A stretch of DNA of 6,333 nt from Bacteroidales bacterium (lineage in GTDB: Bacteria > Bacteroidota > Bacteroidia > Bacteroidales > UBA932): assembly GCA_024683255.1 (NCBI GenBank), contig JAIKYL010000005.1:1-6333 (forward strand). The letters run 5' to 3'. The translations under genes were made by a program, and so were the position numbers. The notes beneath the pieces are model-generated. The model did no database searches and was not told the DNA's origin. It saw nothing but the letters and a program-made list of their open reading frames with translations. Each line of letters opens with the position of its first letter. Positions within the stretch are counted from its first letter, which is position 1. This document shows, piece by piece, positions 5,065 to 6,333 of this stretch.

Positions 5065-5072
5065 TACTTTTG
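5065..5072 (+). promoter_or_regulatory. -7 box of the OB/TonB_C gene promoter
   Basis: TACTTTTG fits the Bacteroidota TAnnTTTG -7 element. The start would be near 5079, about 15 nt before ATG 5095, with no Shine-Dalgarno sequence in this leader. No convincing TTTG -33 box exists 17-23 bases upstream; that position is occupied by the edge of the hairpin array, which may take over its role through a bound regulator (inference). Confidence 0.55.
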
Positions 5073-5094
5073 TGAAAGTTAACGGATTCGCCCC

Positions 5095-5793
5095 ATGAAG
5101 ACACTCTCCCTCCGCCTCATCGGCCTTGCCATAATCTTAGCCAGCGCCCAAGCCCAGGCCCAGCCCCAGCCCCGCGAACTCACCGTCCGGGAGTTCCTCA
5201 AGCTCTCCCGCAACGACACCACCAGCTACATTGTCCGCGGCGTGGTGGATCGCGTCCGCAGCACCACCAGAGGCAGTTTTTACCTTAAGGATAACACCGG
5301 AACCCTCCTCGTGTACGGCATCCAGGACCCCGCTAATCCCGGCCGCAGTTTCACCCACATGGACATTGTGAAAGGAGACACCGTCGCCGTCCTGGGCCGC
5401 TTCACCATCTACGACGGAACCACCCTGGAAATGAAGGACGGCCGCCTGGTCTCCAAGGCCGACGGACCGGACCATAATCTATCCTTCTACGACCGCCTGG
5501 ACAAGAAACCCGTCTTCCGCGGCAAGGAAGGAAACGAAGGCCTGGAAGCCTTCAAGAAATGGGTCCAGAGCCAAATAAAAGCCCCTGCCGATGGCGGCAA
5601 GGGCACTGTAATGGTCCGATTTGTAGTGGGCCGTAACGGCCGAGTCCAGGAGGTTCAGGTGACCAAGGGAGTCTCCCCCGCCCTTAACGCCGAGGCGGAA
5701 CGCGTGGTGAAAAGCTCTCCCAAATGGAAGGCCGCCGTTTCCGACGGCAGCACCGTCCGCATCACCTATACCATCCCGGTGGTGTTTGAATAG
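5095..5793 (+). CDS. Secreted OB-fold plus TonB C-terminal domain protein
   Basis: 232 residues. Residues 1 to about 22 form a signal peptide (hydrophobic core LIGLAIILA, likely cleavage after AQAQA); there is no lipobox Cys. Residues about 27-120 look like a small OB-fold beta-barrel (VREFLKLSRNDTTSYIVRG, SFYLKDNTGTLLVYG, VKGDTVAVLGRFTIYDG), reminiscent of the OB domains in secreted Bacteroidota proteins. Residues about 138-232 are a TonB_C domain (EAFKKWVQSQI, VMVRFVVGRNGRVQEVQVTKG, ALNAEAERVVKSSPKW, ending YTIPVVFE). TonB_C normally contacts the TonB box of outer-membrane receptors. Here there is no retained membrane anchor or Pro-rich spacer, so classical energy transduction is unlikely; a soluble periplasmic role is inferred. 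It diverges from the lipoprotein operon across the hairpin array and converges with the esterase gene three bases away. The start is supported by the promoter and signal peptide. Confidence 0.88.
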   Translation: MKTLSLRLIGLAIILASAQAQAQPQPRELTVREFLKLSRNDTTSYIVRGVVDRVRSTTRGSFYLKDNTGTLLVYGIQDPANPGRSFTHMDIVKGDTVAVLGRFTIYDGTTLEMKDGRLVSKADGPDHNLSFYDRLDKKPVFRGKEGNEGLEAFKKWVQSQIKAPADGGKGTVMVRFVVGRNGRVQEVQVTKGVSPALNAEAERVVKSSPKWKAAVSDGSTVRITYTIPVVFE

Positions 5794-5796
5794 CTG

Positions 5797-6333
<537 letters not shown>

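Larger units (their letters stand above)
4710..5094. other. Divergent intergenic region, no gene
   Basis: This 385-base gap holds, from left to right, the lipoprotein operon promoter, hairpins A to D, and the -7 box of the OB/TonB_C gene. Open frames across it are accidental products of the palindromes. GTCCC cores begin at 4831, 4882, 4946 and 4996. I see no small RNA or riboswitch signature beyond the hairpins. Confidence 0.75.

Noticed and set aside
4760..5072. Invertible promoter of the Bacteroides phase-variation type
   Set aside because: The inverted repeats lie between the promoters and do not flank either one, and no recombinase is nearby.
5137..5475. Minus-strand 112-residue frame within the OB/TonB_C gene
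   Set aside because: Gly/Ala/Val-rich mirror of a GC-rich coding strand with no motif or promoter.

Overview
The window looks like a piece of a Bacteroidota chromosome, most likely an uncultured gut or rumen Bacteroidales. The evidence is the promoters (TTTG ... TAnnTTTG, the Bacteroidota -33/-7 pair), starts mostly without Shine-Dalgarno sites, a fimbrillin-like lipoprotein carrying BspA-type repeats and a FISUMP/DUF1566-like C-terminal module, and a periplasmic TonB_C protein. No rRNA, tRNA, CRISPR array or intact insertion sequence was seen.

Layout. 1-240 (+) is the 3' end of an unrecognised gene, ending inside a small GC-rich hairpin repeat. 285-1268 (-) is a complete class II Fic protein (AMP transferase type) with a C-terminal winged helix. 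Its promoter is buried in an array of 16-17 bp A/T-rich iterons that are also present inside its own coding sequence. 1316-1648 (-) is a two-end-truncated remnant of a TIGR02172/APH-like kinase. The fic block is bounded by a 17-bp direct repeat (210-226 and 1371-1387), so it looks like a module spliced into older, more GC-rich sequence.

1679-4709 (-) is a two-gene transcription unit. A 49-residue small protein of a type common before Bacteroidales surface-protein genes is followed 16 nt later by a 954-residue surface lipoprotein with a fimbrillin-like N-terminus, a beta-sandwich, eight 26-residue BspA-like leucine-rich repeats and a C-terminal FISUMP-like domain.

4710-5094 is a 385-bp divergent intergenic region. 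It holds the two outward-facing promoters and, between them, four hairpins that all share the core GTCCC-N7-GGGAC. The last two hairpins also form one larger nested palindrome centred at 4979. This is the most unexplained structure in the window.

5095-5793 (+) encodes a secreted OB-fold plus TonB_C protein, and 5797-6333 (-) is the 3' part of an alpha/beta-hydrolase esterase of the CE1/enterochelin esterase type. These two genes converge with only three bases between them.

The genes do not form one pathway. The shared theme is envelope biology (surface lipoprotein, periplasmic TonB_C protein, probable polysaccharide esterase), interrupted by an accessory Fic module and rearrangement scars.
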